From contig OU612065.1 of NCBI GenBank assembly GCA_914767715.1, positions 26,162,001 through 26,226,000 on the forward strand: 64,000 nt of DNA, read 5' to 3'. The DNA is from Membranipora membranacea (Eukaryota; Bryozoa; Gymnolaemata; Cheilostomatida; Membraniporidae). Each line of letters starts with the position of its first letter. The first letter of the stretch is position 1. The position numbers and the translations under genes are program-made. Of the stretch, positions 48,401 through 59,244 are shown piece after piece. Under the pieces are notes generated by a model. It searched no databases and was not told the origin of the DNA. It saw only the letters and a list, made by a program, of their open reading frames with translations.

Positions 48401-51042
48401 ATTGAGCGCCTGTTGTATTACCTTGAGTTTGGACCACTGTATTCTGCCGATACATCTCGAGGCGTTTCTCCACGCGGTCTTAGTGGCGAAGGCTAGCTCA
48501 TCAGTGCTCATAATGTAATGACCATGCGTCTTCACCGCCCCTCTTATTTCCTCTAGTCTTCTCTGCTTGTCCTCCTTGCTGAAATGACAAACTGGGTAAT
48601 GCTGATGATTGTGGTTACCTTTTAGAGAATTTTATGCGGTTACTATTATTCATAAAAGGAAATATCATGAATTTTTAAGGTTTGTGAGGCAAAGAAAGGC
48701 CAGTGCCGATATCTCATGGCACTCAAACAATTACAATCCCCATACCCATTTTACTATCTATCACTAATTACCATACCGTTCAGTTATTAGGATGGATTTT
48801 TAGAAATGGCAATAAACAAATCAAGGAGTTAACTCATTGAACAAAATAATAAAAACTTCTAAAACAACTAACTCACTTTTCCTTTAAATTTGTGAAAATG
48901 AACAATTTCCATTTTTAGGAATCTGTATTGGTATGCACCAATCGTGGTCATAATTAATGACACATTTTGATTATTATTAAAAACACACACACACTACAAC
49001 ATGACTAATAATGCCAGCTTTTAATACTTTAGCTATCTATTGTTACAAACATCATTATACCAGCTTATGTGCTGATACTTGTACTGCAACATTATTTTGT
49101 ACCATCTTAGACTTGCACCGTCAACAAGCAAGTTCAAATTTTGTGATCGCTAGTCTCATCTCAGCTAATATGGAGACAATTTTATCCATATACAACTCGA
49201 TCTGTTTTATGAGATTCTAAGCACTTTATATCAAGATCTCAATACTCTGCGCTGTATCTATGTGACACACATGTAAGTTAAAACAATATTGTATTTTCAG
49301 TTCATATTTGGTGTGGAATAACAACAGCGAAGCTCTTGTATTAAATTACTGCATGGGATAATCTATATTTCATTGATGACAAATGGCATTTTTATAAAGT
49401 GTAGAAAGCATTGCTTTATCGCATCCACTGGTATCAAATTATTATTGCTACTATTTCTCCTATCCGTAATTAGGTATTTAACAAAAGTATTTTAATTGCA
49501 GGCACCTATTTATCTGTATACTAACTATCAGACACTATTATTGGATGGAATAAACCCTATATCCGGCATCAATTTTGTGAGTTAACTAATAGGACGATTG
49601 TGTCAATTTGATGTCAATTTATTACTACGCACTCTTTTATATGCTGCCATCCATTATTGTCTTTTGATGTGCTGATTATCGTCACAATCTATGCACATCA
49701 TTATTTTATTTATTTTACTTTGATCATTTTATCAGGGTACGACTTCGACTTTGAATATGAAGAATATAATGACATACAGTATCCAACAACAACTCAACAC
49801 TTCTTATTTCGTCGTCCGTTGCCATTAATGCTGGGGTTAGAGTGATAACAAGAGCCATCCCAATACAGAATCATTCCTTCATATTTTAATGATGTGGATT
49901 ATGAATATATGGGCAGTAGACAACAAAAGCAACTGGTCTATTACTTACTAGACCAAGTTTGGTCAAATTGCCTGCATTCGGAGTTGCTCCCCCTACTGGT
50001 CACTCAGCAGGCAAAAAGGCCTGCGGCATGACCAGTGAAAGGGGAGCAACTCAAATCAAGGCAAATTGGATCTAACTTGATCTAAGTCTTTACCATCCCA
50101 TCATCATCTCATTGAGTGAATCCATACAATTGAAAGGCCTGGAATTTGTTGTTAAGATAAGTAAAATAATTTCTACACAAATTACATATTCCTACTGTTT
50201 AATTTAAGAATATGTTTTTATAGACAAAGAAAAGAAAATTTAGACTAACCGTTTCTCAACAGTACCATCCAGTTGGGCATAATACTCATTATAAAACTGC
50301 TCCATCTCAGCCATATCCACTTTACTTGGATCTCCAGCGCATTTCCCCACCTCAGGCATCACGAGTGCACCCTGACACAAGTTATCTGTGCATGGATTAC
50401 CAGTCTAAAACACAAACAAAAAACTCATAGGATCTAGTATATCACCTATTTGTCTAATTCTTTTCCTATATTTCAGGAACCGACTGTCCCAAAAGAAAAT
50501 CCAACGGCCCTCTCTAGCTTTTATATCGCCTCTTGATTTCTTGTGGAATGTTTTTACTGTAGACTATTTCAGTATTGCGCATTCTTGCAGACTTGAACTA
50601 GATATTCAACCCCTGTCTGGGTTGTTGTTGTGGTATTTCAATATTGTTATAGAGTTATTGGCTCCTGCTATTTCTGGAGGCAACTACTAACAGTAGAGGT
50701 TACGAAAAAATAAGGTTGCGTGTATGAATATTATTATGCAAAATAAAGAAAGATAAGAACAAACATTCTATGTGAGCGTTAAAAAATTGTATTCTCTTGA
50801 AAAGTTCTTTGCTTCGTATTTTTGAGGAAAATAGAACTTTTATTCTCCTCGTTTTTATTGACAATGTGCAATGAGATTGTTGAGATTTAGATTTAAAATT
50901 AGAGTTTAGTTCTTACCTCAGTGGATTTACTGTGAAGTGTGTCGAATAGAACATTTTCAGATCTGAGAAAATTGTTGAGAGCGATGGGATTATTAGGAGT
51001 CTGACTAGCACCCCTAAAAATGCAAGGTCCTAGTCCAGACAT
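36342..51042 (-). CDS. NOS: Nitric oxide synthase (22 exons)
   Basis: NOS converts L-arginine to NO and citrulline: a haem/BH4 oxygenase domain receives NADPH electrons through FAD and FMN. Exons in coding order: 51042-50917, 50404-50250, 48578-48422, 48046-47955, 47714-47538, 47395-47294, 47022-46851, 42387-42286, 42059-41865, 41718-41640, 41468-41269, 40853-40749, 40535-40468, 39843-39666, 39415-39292, 38924-38816, 38686-38517, 38076-37901, 37748-37538, 37322-37235, 37089-36798, 36653-36342; about 1,129 residues, close to the length I recall for inducible NOS (about 1,150). The haem cysteine is in [13 protein letters not shown] (about residue 136), the arginine-binding Glu in GWYMSTEIV, and the zinc CxxxxC in [11 protein letters not shown] 51042 is the first after an in-frame TGA near 51116, but an acceptor-like site at 51111 could add upstream exons. 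No PDZ domain is seen. The 41640/41468 join is tentative. Confidence 0.93.
40209..40235. repeat. (TATATG)n microsatellite in NOS intron
   Basis: About four units of TATATG lie in the intron 39844-40467. Confidence 0.85.
40987..41224. repeat. MITE family B, copy 1, with target-site duplication
   Basis: CAGGCCCGTAGTTCTG at the left end is inverted as GAACTACGGCCCTG at the right end, and TAGTC flanks both sides (40982-40986 and 41225-41229). The subterminal GGGAGGCA / TGCCTCCC words also mirror each other. It is non-coding, 238 bp, and inserted in the NOS intron 40854-41268. The CAGGGCCG-like ends resemble hAT-type elements. Confidence 0.8.
41269..41718 (-). other. NOS calmodulin-binding linker and start of FMN domain
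   Basis: The basic, amphipathic segment [20 protein letters not shown] (about 41421-41356) lies directly before the FMN motif [10 protein letters not shown], the place of the calmodulin helix in all NOS. The join to the preceding exon ([16 protein letters not shown]) is uncertain. The better-looking donor GTATGA at 41629 gives a stop with the acceptors seen; a GTGTTG donor at 41639 with the acceptor CTGAG before 41468 keeps the frame. Confidence 0.7.
42498..46703. mobile_element. ~4.2-kb DNA transposon with imperfect terminal inverted repeats in a NOS intron
   Basis: TAGTCAACGGACAGATC at 42498 and its exact reverse complement ending at 46703 form the outer ends. Both flanks then continue inward with matched words in the same order: TCAA.TCGAAG, TAAGAATAT, GGTAGTAAA and TTGGGGGGC (left to about 42633, right from about 46604). 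A TA or TTT target duplication is possible at the edges. The interior has short, broken coding-like stretches (minus strand near 43100-43260 and 43980-44160) but no intact transposase. Exons 42387 and 46851 lie just 110 and 147 bp outside, so the element makes up almost the whole intron. The superfamily is not identified. Confidence 0.7.
46008..46074. repeat. Two-copy 34-bp tandem repeat
   Basis: ATTCATTGAATAGTGAAGGA followed by AATTAATAAT is repeated in tandem inside the transposon-like element. Confidence 0.75.
49950..50095. repeat. Palindromic MITE, family A, copy 4 (fullest copy)
   Basis: ACCAAGTTTGGTCAAATTGC followed by CTGCATTCGGAGTTGCTCCC is mirrored by GGGGAGCAACTCAAATCAAG then GCAAATTGGATC. 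The core GCAGGCAAAAAGGCCTGC is itself palindromic. It lies in the NOS intron 48579-50249. Confidence 0.75.
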
Positions 51043-51110
51043 GTTTTGATACTGGTCAGGTATCAGTCTATGCGTGCGGATGTTTTCTAAAATTGATTGT
51101 CGGTTATAAT

Positions 51111-52012
51111 CTGTTCAGAATTAAAAAAACTGTTCCGACTTAAAATCACGATGTTTTGTACAAGTTGGTTTGTTGCTGGTAAGCCAGAATGAAGATTGGA
51201 GAGAGAGGACAGCCGTTTAAGTACTGGAGCTGAGAACTTGCATCCTGATGATGGAATAAATAATAATAAATAGCATCAAGCTGGCAATCAATTGACAATT
51301 TGATGCAGTAATATTCAATAAAACGTCACAGTGACTGGCGGATAAATGAAAATAAGTGTGGACCAATAAGCTAACAGCGCAGTGCATTTGAACTTTCCCT
51401 GACAATGAATGTGAATGAAAAGAAAATTTGGAAGCAGGTAGTCATGAGTATGTCCACTCAGGTGGGTATGAGGAGTACGAATTTGAGGTATCAATTCCCT
51501 GCTTCATGGAAACTTTAATATATTTGTTGCGCAAGCAAATGTGCATCACACTTAATGAGATTCGTTTTTAAAAAAAGTCCATAGTTCCATACACTGGTAG
51601 CAAGCTCTTATTATGACAAAGTATATGCATCCATTTTTCGCAACATTTAATGTTTGTGATAGCTAATAAATCAATCAATCAATCAATCAATCAAGCAGGA
51701 TAAAATTGGTTTATTGGCAACTACATCACTTTTTATGAACACTTGGTATTTACTATATAAAAAATATATAAAGATAAAGAGTTGTTAGGATTCCATCCTA
51801 AAATATATAATAAAATGATAAATGTCATCATTTCATTACTCATTTTATATCAAATAAGAGTTCTCAGAATGTCTGATATTAGAAGTCTCTCGGTTATAAA
51901 AATTAGAAAAATAGCTGTCAAATTGATCAGGTGTGAGCTTAGGATGCTACACAGGTTTGAGGAATTTATACTATCATTAATATTTTTTGAAAGTTTTGTT
52001 CATTTAAATTTA
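51111..52012. other. Upstream of NOS: candidate promoter region, little seen
   Basis: The stretch begins with an acceptor-like TTTTTTTAATTCTGAACAG on the minus strand (51111-51129), which suggests a non-coding or coding upstream NOS exon further right. It includes an (AATC)n microsatellite at 51667-51695. No promoter motif is confidently identified. Confidence 0.4.
51667..51695. repeat. (AATC)n microsatellite
   Basis: About seven uninterrupted AATC units. Confidence 0.9.
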
Positions 52013-52083
52013 TTTGAATGTTTATACATTCAAACTTCTTTGAATGTTTGTACATTCAAATTTCTTTGAATGTTTGAACATCT
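52013..52083. repeat. 26-bp tandem repeat with palindromic unit
   Basis: Units begin at 52013, 52039 and 52065. Each contains GAATGTTTRTACATTC, so each unit can form its own hairpin. The third is truncated. Confidence 0.85.
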
Positions 52084-53029
52084 CTATTTCTTCAGCTACC
52101 CACAGGATCCGTCTGCAGATCCATTTGTTGTATAGGTTTTAGACCCAAATATTTTAAATCATCAATATTTACAGGTAAAGTGTTAGCAGAAGTGATAAAA
52201 TACACAGTATGGATATTTGTGGAGAAATTACATCAGTATATAACTTTGTGTCAGTAAAATTCTGGCAGCTTTAATGATATTCCTTGACTGACGTCCCAGT
52301 AACAACTTTTTAAAACTCAGGCAAGCTACATGACAAATGTTTAAAAGGAGTCAGCTGTAGCATTACTGAACTTTCAAACCAATCAAAGATGGAAAACTCT
52401 TTCCAGCAATCATATACAAATTGCCATATGCTTGTTCAAGATCTGAGATGTTCCTCTAATCCATGAATATGAATATCATAGATCTCGTAGGCTGGCTCCC
52501 GACGCCATTTGACAGCCAATGCCATAGAAGTTTGAGAGCCAAAAACTTCCTCGATGATGGGAGTCTAAAGCTCAGTTACGCTGCAGATATTTCTATAAGA
52601 TTTTTTCGTCAGCTTTTTTTTCCATCTGAATTTTTCTTTTATATAAAGCTATCACTGGAATCATCGGAAATCCGCGTTATGAGTCAATGTACATTTTTTG
52701 TTGCTCCGAATAATAGAAATCTGATAAGAAAATCAGTGGGAAAATATCATAAAGATTTTGCAGCTTTACGCTGCTAACTCCCACATGATGAATCGAAACA
52801 TACAAAATACCTGGTGAGACGAGAAAATTTCCCTAAATGCAAATTTGTCTTGTTGTTGTAGAATAACCAAAAAAGTGTAAATGCCTCAGGACTTTTAAAC
52901 AAGTTTTCTGGTGCTATTTTACTGAATAAGCTTCATTGTTATTATATTACACACTTTATTGCGTGAAAAGAATAAAAGTTCTTTTGCAACAGGTGTTCAT
53001 TGACCTATGTCTTATCTCAGTTAGTTCAA

Positions 53030-53098
53030 GTGTCACAGGTACTCTCTGCTTGGTGTCACAGGTACTCTCTGCTTGGTGTCACAGGTACTCTCTGCTTG
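53030..53098. repeat. 23-bp tandem repeat, three perfect copies
   Basis: GTGTCACAGGTACTCTCTGC with TTG is repeated head to tail three times without change. It lies just left of a family B MITE. Confidence 0.9.
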
Positions 53099-53126
53099 GC
53101 CTTTAATAATAGACAATAATAGCTGA

Positions 53127-53386
53127 CAGGGCCGTAGTTTTGGAAAAGTGGTGGGGGGGGGCAAAAATCCTTGAGGGTGTGAAGTAACACCAGATTGGAT
53201 TTTCTAAGTTCCTCCGGAGTCCCCAGTCTCCAACATACAATCATTTAAGTGATATAAATAGCATATGGAAGTCTCAAATAAGCTGATTCTGACGTGGAAA
53301 ATTCAATTACAGCATTTGAAGGCCACTCTATTCAGCCTTCTAGGGGAGGCAGAGTGTCCCTGCCTGCCCTAGGACTAACTGGCCTG
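53127..53386. repeat. MITE family B, copy 2
   Basis: It starts CAGGGCCGTAGTTTTGG and ends AGGACTAACTGGCCTG, with internal GGGGAGGCAG near the right end as in the copy at 40987. The right terminus is more decayed, and a poly-G run follows the left end. No target duplication is clear. Confidence 0.6.
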
Positions 53387-54889
53387 TATATGGTATGCTA
53401 TTTAATAATAAATGAAAATCGCTAAGGTTAAGTGTACTTTTTCATACTTTATTGAACATATTACCACCAATGAGGCAATGATGAGGACTTTCAGAACGTA
53501 TCTATAATTTGGCCTTTCTGAGTCAGCAACTTTAAATACCAAATGTGCATATGTAAGGATGACATCAGATGTGAATAGACAAATTCATATCATCGTCATT
53601 AATATGTCATCATGATTCATGACTGATTGTGCTGTCACCGAAATTAATTGATTGAATATTCATTTGCTAGCTGTATCCTGACTACCTTTTGTTACCATCA
53701 TATGAACTGCTGTATTACTATTGGCTTAGATATTTTATGTCTCATATATATATAAGAAGTTTTACTATCTAATAAATGAGTTAATAAGTTACAACGAAGT
53801 AGCGTAGTACTTCTAAGTGATCACAAATACCCACAACAACTTGACAACTTGACAGCGCACCCTTACACATAAAGAGGGAAGTGATAGCTGAATGATATTG
53901 ATGTACTTAAGATAAAATAAAAAAGATGATAAGAATGTATTAACACTTTTATAATTTCATTACGTAACACCAATACCACTAACAATAGGAGACATCCGAC
54001 AAAACATCTAAAAAATGACCTGTAGGAGTCACTAACTAGACTGAGCAAGAAATACCTGAATGATATTGATGTTCATAAAATAACATAGTCAAAAATCCTG
54101 TTGTATCATACCTTATCCTAAGTGCTTTGACTAAACATCTGGGCAAGTTTCAGCATTATGGTCCTAATGCATCGAGGATATAATGGGCATTCAAGTGTGG
54201 CTGACAAACAGTATTGAGTATCAATGTTAGAAATTCTGACGGATGTGGGGGGGGGGGGTGTTGCCTGTTACGTGTTGATTATGTGGCAATCTTCTGTGGT
54301 CTTTGTGGAAACAATTTGATTACAGTAGTCAATAAAATGTATTACAAAGAGAGCTCAAACTACCTCAATAATAGCAATGCATCCTAATGCTGAATTTATA
54401 ATATTTTCTTATGTTGTATTCTACGGATTTCAACAAGAACGAAACGAAAGAACATCAGCTGATGTTGATCTCTTCTGGCCAACCATGCATCAAGTGACCA
54501 CTGCAGGGTGGCCTGATTATTGTTTTTATAGGCTGTTATATTCTGACATGACCTGACCTGACCTGATATAACATCAAGGACACAATCGTCACAAAGCATC
54601 ATAAAAATAGAAGATGACACAAGCTAAAAATCTGATTTGAGTAATTTTGAATTGATTGCAAACTTTGAACATGTATGGGGGTAGGGGAGGGCGTTTGATG
54701 ATTATCCTCTTTATTATTCGTCACAGCTAACAATCCAACTGACCTGAAGACGCGCAACACACAGTTCTGTTGGTTTCAAACCTAGAAAATGAATCACGTA
54801 TATATCAAAATGTGCAGACAAGTAACCATGACTCTTATATGTAAGTTGGGCTTGCCACCAGAGGTGTGTGGCGGAAGGGATTCCTGTAC

Positions 54890-55535
54890 ATATTTGCTAG
54901 TGTTGTATTGAGCCAGCAAAAATGAAAATGGGCCGAGCCACTGAAATTTCCCTAAATTCGGGTACGAGTCGGGTCGAGTCGAAAAGAGCGGTCAAATGGA
55001 TTTACATTACGACTTCATAAGTCGATGTCCTACTCCTACACTGTCTTCAGATATGACAATTTAAAAGAATGATGGATATTCATCCACTAATCACTAGTGC
55101 AATTAGCTAATAGTACATGTCAAGTTTGATTCAGTTTGTAATATATCATCTAGACATAATGAACTATGTTGAGACCAAGTTTCATCAAATTCTGTCAAGT
55201 ATTTATCGAATTATAGATGTCTGAAGAAAGCTTTATGTAGTGTTGTAAGCTGTTCATAATAATCACAGCAAAAGCATGACTAATAGCTATATGTTTTATG
55301 ATAGCATAGTCTCTATTTCCGAAATCATCACCTAAACTCCATAGCATAGTGGTTAAGATCGTGGACTGTAGTGCACTAGGTCTCAGGTTCGAGTGCTGCA
55401 CGCAGCATATTGACCCGTAAGGATGTAGACCTCTGACCCGACTTGACCTTAACATGACCCGACCACAGAAGCCCGAAACCCGACCGACCGAAACCCGACC
55501 GGTTGACTCGACCCTGAATACAACACTAATATTTG
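54890..55535. mobile_element. ~640-bp inverted-repeat element containing a tRNA-like segment
   Basis: TTTGCTAGTGTTGTATTGAG near 54892 is mirrored by CTGAATACAACACTAATATT near 55512. Inside the left end lies GGGTCGGGT-type sequence (ACGAGTCGGGTCGAGTCG), which reappears inverted and repeated at 55430-55505 (ACCCGACCGACC). The element encloses the tRNA-like unit at 55334-55412. The boundaries are approximate. Confidence 0.5.
55334..55412 (+). repeat. tRNA-derived SINE-like segment (A and B boxes)
   Basis: TAGCATAGTGGTTAAGATC matches a pol III A box/D-arm and CAGGTTCGAGTGC a B box/T-loop, about 50 bp apart as in tRNA genes. An acceptor stem does not form and no anticodon arm is convincing, so this is a SINE head rather than a tRNA gene. 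Confidence 0.65.
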
Positions 55536-55574
55536 CCCAGTTGTCCAAACTTTCGTTTAATTATAAAGACAGAA

Positions 55575-55765
55575 AAATTCTGGACTGGCGATTTATGCTG
55601 GACAGGCATGGATAGATGGACAAATCTTTTGATCAACAGTCAAAAAAATTCTGGACGGACAGTTTGTGCTAGGCAGGCATGGGCAGACGGCCCGTTTTTT
55701 ATGGAAGGGCAGAGAATTGTGGACAGGCTCTATATGCTGGGTGGGTATGGACAAACCGACAATCT
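55575..55765. repeat. ~72-bp tandem repeat, about 2.7 copies
   Basis: Units share ATTCTGGACNGGC, TGTGCTNGNCAGGCATGG and a following ANACNGACAA-type word, starting near 55576, 55648 and 55718 with growing divergence. The open frames across it on both strands are by-products of the repeat. Confidence 0.6.
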
Positions 55766-57149
55766 CATTTGATTGCTGACTGAGTTGTTTTTCGTGACAT
55801 AATTGCTCATTGCCCATATATAGCCGAGGCATGGGTACTCTTGAAGCTGGAATGCAACCATGATCAGTCATCTGAAATTACCATAGAAAACATCCAGGTT
55901 CGAATGGTTTGGAATGATCTTTTGGGGATCAATGTTCACAGCTCACATGTAACATGATGCTCTCGACCAAGTGCAATCATTGAAAGCATTACGAATATTT
56001 TTGATTTATCCATTTTAACATAGGGAAAAATATGTCATGCTTCTAAAATAGATTCTTTGACTATTCTTCACCTGGCATGTTTCAGATATCACATCCTTAT
56101 TGATTGTCATATGGTGTTCAACAATTAGGATGAAATTCTAGTTACTGACAGAAATCTATGTTTCATAGAAACTAAATAAGATGTGATCGAGAAAGTTGAA
56201 GATGTTAAAAAGTGCACTAACAATGTGAGACCTTGTGGAACACATCTTAAACCTGGTCCGGTCAGTAACTAGACATTTTATCATTCATTTGAGAATACCT
56301 ATTGTGCATCAAGTCATGCCTGAATTAAAATTAATGTACCTAAGGTTAAAAAAGTCGAAAGACATATGGCTGAAGCTTGAAATAAATTTCTTTTCATCAT
56401 CCTTTAAGTGCCTCAATTTCCTTTCAATTGCATACCACACCATACCTTTTATCAAAATTTGAAAGTCACAATTTATTCGATTCCAATATTATTACAGTGA
56501 CTCCATTTAAATCTCAAAGCTCTGGTGATTGATGATGGAATCCACTATAAAAAATACAAAATATTTTACGAGAAATTGAAATCAATTTCATGGAAAAGGT
56601 ACTAAAATATTAATTTCTAGATTCTTGCGCTTAGCCTAGTGAAGGTCGCCAGTGTAATAAACTTAGTTTTTGTACATTAAAATGGCGAACTAAACACATT
56701 TTGTAGAATACAAAATGATTATTTTTGGATCGCCTGTTACAAGAGGTTAGGTGATTCCGAATTTCATGTCTTGATGACCAGCCTGAGCCTGTGTTATGTT
56801 AGCATTTGAGTTTGGACCCAACATGTAAGCAATACAATACAGCACCAAACTATTAGTGATTAGCTTTGCACAGGCACCAAAACAAAATTTACACAGATCA
56901 CTGCGTTTCATACCCAAGAATTGTTGGACAATTCTGTACAATTCTAGAATTGTTCGAAACTGACCCATATATCATTACCCAACCAGCAACCATTATTGTG
57001 TAATTAACCCTGCCTGCTAAATAAATTACATACATTATTGCTATTGTATAGTTCTAGTACAAGCCTTTACAGTTCTAGTCAATATTATATAATTGGATTG
57101 ACATTGTATTCAATGAGTTTGTATTTAGATGACCAGGCAAGATCTGCTG

Positions 57150-57235
57150 TAATGAATAGATATTGCTGTGCAAGGTAGCATCAAAGTCTATAATGCGGGA
57201 GGCCCAGGTTCAAATCCCGGCCTGGGCAAATCTTT
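57150..57235 (+). repeat. tRNA-like SINE fragment
   Basis: CCAGGTTCAAATCCCGG forms a T-arm with one mismatch and a perfect B box, followed by CCTGGGCA like a 3' acceptor strand. The upstream A box (AAGGTAGCATCAAAGTC) is degenerate and no matching 5' acceptor strand is at the right distance. Confidence 0.5.
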
Positions 57236-57750
57236 TCTTTTCGTTGCGTCATGATGGAAATCGAAAGCATTCCGTTCGAATTTTCCGCTCACAATTTTTG
57301 CAAGCACAGAAAACTCTTAGTAATGAGTATGATGACCCGACAAAATACTTATGTTCAGCGCTTCTGTGTTTTACCATACCCTATGTTATATTTTGTGCAA
57401 TTTGTTAATATTGGCAGCGACTGCATAAATAGAATACATCAGCTAAACTATGCTAGCAGAATTATCAGAAAACTTTGCTACTAATAAAAATGTACAACAT
57501 TGCTCACCAGTTGAGCGAGGAATTACTTTGTATCAATTGTCCTACATACCTAAGTGGAGAGAAGTGATATGTGAATGAGGCCATATTTTCCACAGAACCA
57601 CTGACTACTGGAAATAAGCTGACCGTTGCTAAAAAAAACTAAAACTTGTGATTATTGAGAATGAATGGCTCTCAGCTATTTCTATTTAGTTGACTTGTGA
57701 GTACATGGTATATATTCATTACCTGTCTACAAAGGAGCTCTTGATGTTAT

Positions 57751-57780
57751 ACCAGAGACTATAGATCTATAGTCTCTGGT
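57751..57780. repeat. Perfect 30-bp palindrome
   Basis: ACCAGAGACTATAGA is followed immediately by its exact reverse complement, with no loop, centred on AGATCT. It lies about 110 bp left of the LTR-like pair. Confidence 0.9.
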
Positions 57781-57893
57781 TATACTATATCATTCTCAGC
57801 CATGTCAGTTATATGGTGTACAGGAAGCAATTTTGGCATTTTTCTCTCTCACTCTTGGATGGTAGTTCCCTAGTACTAGTAGGTTGTTATAAC

Positions 57894-59244
57894 TGTAAAA
57901 TGGCTTTTTTTGGTTTTTTAAATGTAGCCACATTGACATTTTGATCAGATGAGATATTCCCCTTCAAACCAAGATCAGTTGCCTAGCAATTAATTGATGA
58001 ATTGTAATTAATGTATTTTTGCCACATCATGTTAAATGTCAGTTGTGTTCGTGGAATAGAGAAGAATAGAAGCATTAACAACAGCTCGCCCTTTCCCTTA
58101 TTTCCATCTCACCATCTTACGATCCAACTCACAAGCACTCTTTCACGCTAACTATAAGATCTTAGAACACAACTTGACATACAATACAATACATGAAGAG
58201 CACTTCGGCACTATAATAACACCCCACAGATATCCAGATACACGCTAATTTCCTTATAACAACTGGTGGACGGTGCGGCGATCCAGCGACTCTCAGCCAA
58301 GCGATAATCGAGGACGATCATCTAAAGTGCCGGATGGATTATGTGTCTTTACTGCTATTACCTAAGTCCTAAACTGTCTGGATAGTGACTATTTAAATAA
58401 TTATTACGCTGCCACGGAATCCTTAATCTGTAAGCAACCGCTCACTGCTTCAGATCCAGAGGGATGGTATACCGATATGCTGGCCATCTGAAAGAAACAG
58501 CATGATTTAAACTGGTTGCCCAAGCGCAAGGGTGAATAATATTGCTGCGGTCCCAGGTGTGGACAAAAACCAGTCAGTGACGCCATCCGTTGTACTATGG
58601 TTGTCATCTTGTGGAGCGGATAACGGATATTGATGAGTACAACTTCATAGCCACGAGCGACTATCCATACTGAGCTGAGGAATAGAGCATACTCTCTGAG
58701 ATTTATATTGTTTTGTTATTTTTTTGTCTTAATGTTGATTTGATAGAAGCTTTTTTTTCTAACTATGGTTCCTTTACATAAAAAGCATAGCCTATGAATA
58801 TTTTGCGCATCGATAATTTTGAGATTTGGATGAGCAAGGACGCTCATGTTTTAAAAGCTGGGTGTATGCTATTATTGTAAAATGACTTTTTTTGGTTTCC
58901 TAAATGTAACCACATTGACATTTTGATTAGATGAGATATTCCCTTTCAATCCAAGATCAGTTGCTTAGCAATTAATTGATGAATTGTAATTAATGTATTT
59001 TTGCCACATCATGTTAAATGTCAGTTGTGTTCGTGGAATAGAGAATAATAGAAGCATTAACAACAGCTATCTCTTTCCCTTATTTCCATCTCACCATCTT
59101 ACGATCAAACTCACAAGCACTCTTTGATGCTAACTATAAGATCTTAGAACACAACTTGACATACAATACAATACATGAAGAGCACTTCGGCACTATAATA
59201 ACACCCCACAGATATCCAGATACGGTGCTAATTTCCTTATAACA
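57894..59244. mobile_element. TRIM-like element: two ~368-bp LTR-like direct repeats
   Basis: 57894-58261 and 58876-59244 are direct repeats that differ at scattered positions. Both begin TGTAAAATG and end TTCCTTATAACA, so the ends are the TG...CA of retroviral-type LTRs. The 614-bp interior has no coding capacity; TGGTGGACGGTGCGGCGA starting two bases after the left repeat is in primer-binding-site position. No obvious polypurine tract or target duplication was found, so a simple segmental duplication remains possible. Confidence 0.6.

Larger units (their letters stand above)
41865..51042 (-). other. NOS oxygenase domain exons
   Basis: Nine exons encode residues 1 to about 426. In order: the zinc-tetrathiolate motif [24 protein letters not shown] with the axial haem cysteine; [74 protein letters not shown]; and [53 protein letters not shown]. 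All catalytic hallmarks are present. The 4.46 kb intron 42388-46850 is almost entirely a transposon-like element. Confidence 0.92.

Noticed and set aside
51217-51405. Minus-strand frame just upstream of NOS as a signal-peptide-like first exon.
   Set aside because: No splice donor in frame to 51110 and no resemblance to NOS N-termini; composition looks random.
52463-52777. 104-codon + strand frame as a gene.
   Set aside because: No recognisable motif, flanks AT-rich, no supporting exon structure; likely chance.
53030-53098. CRISPR-like repeat array.
   Set aside because: Repeats are contiguous with no spacers; it is a minisatellite in an animal genome.
55334-55412. Genuine tRNA gene.
   Set aside because: A and B boxes are good, but the acceptor and anticodon stems do not form and it sits inside a repeat element.
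57150-57235. Genuine tRNA gene.
   Set aside because: T-arm present but no paired acceptor stem, degenerate A box and no anticodon arm; treated as SINE-like.
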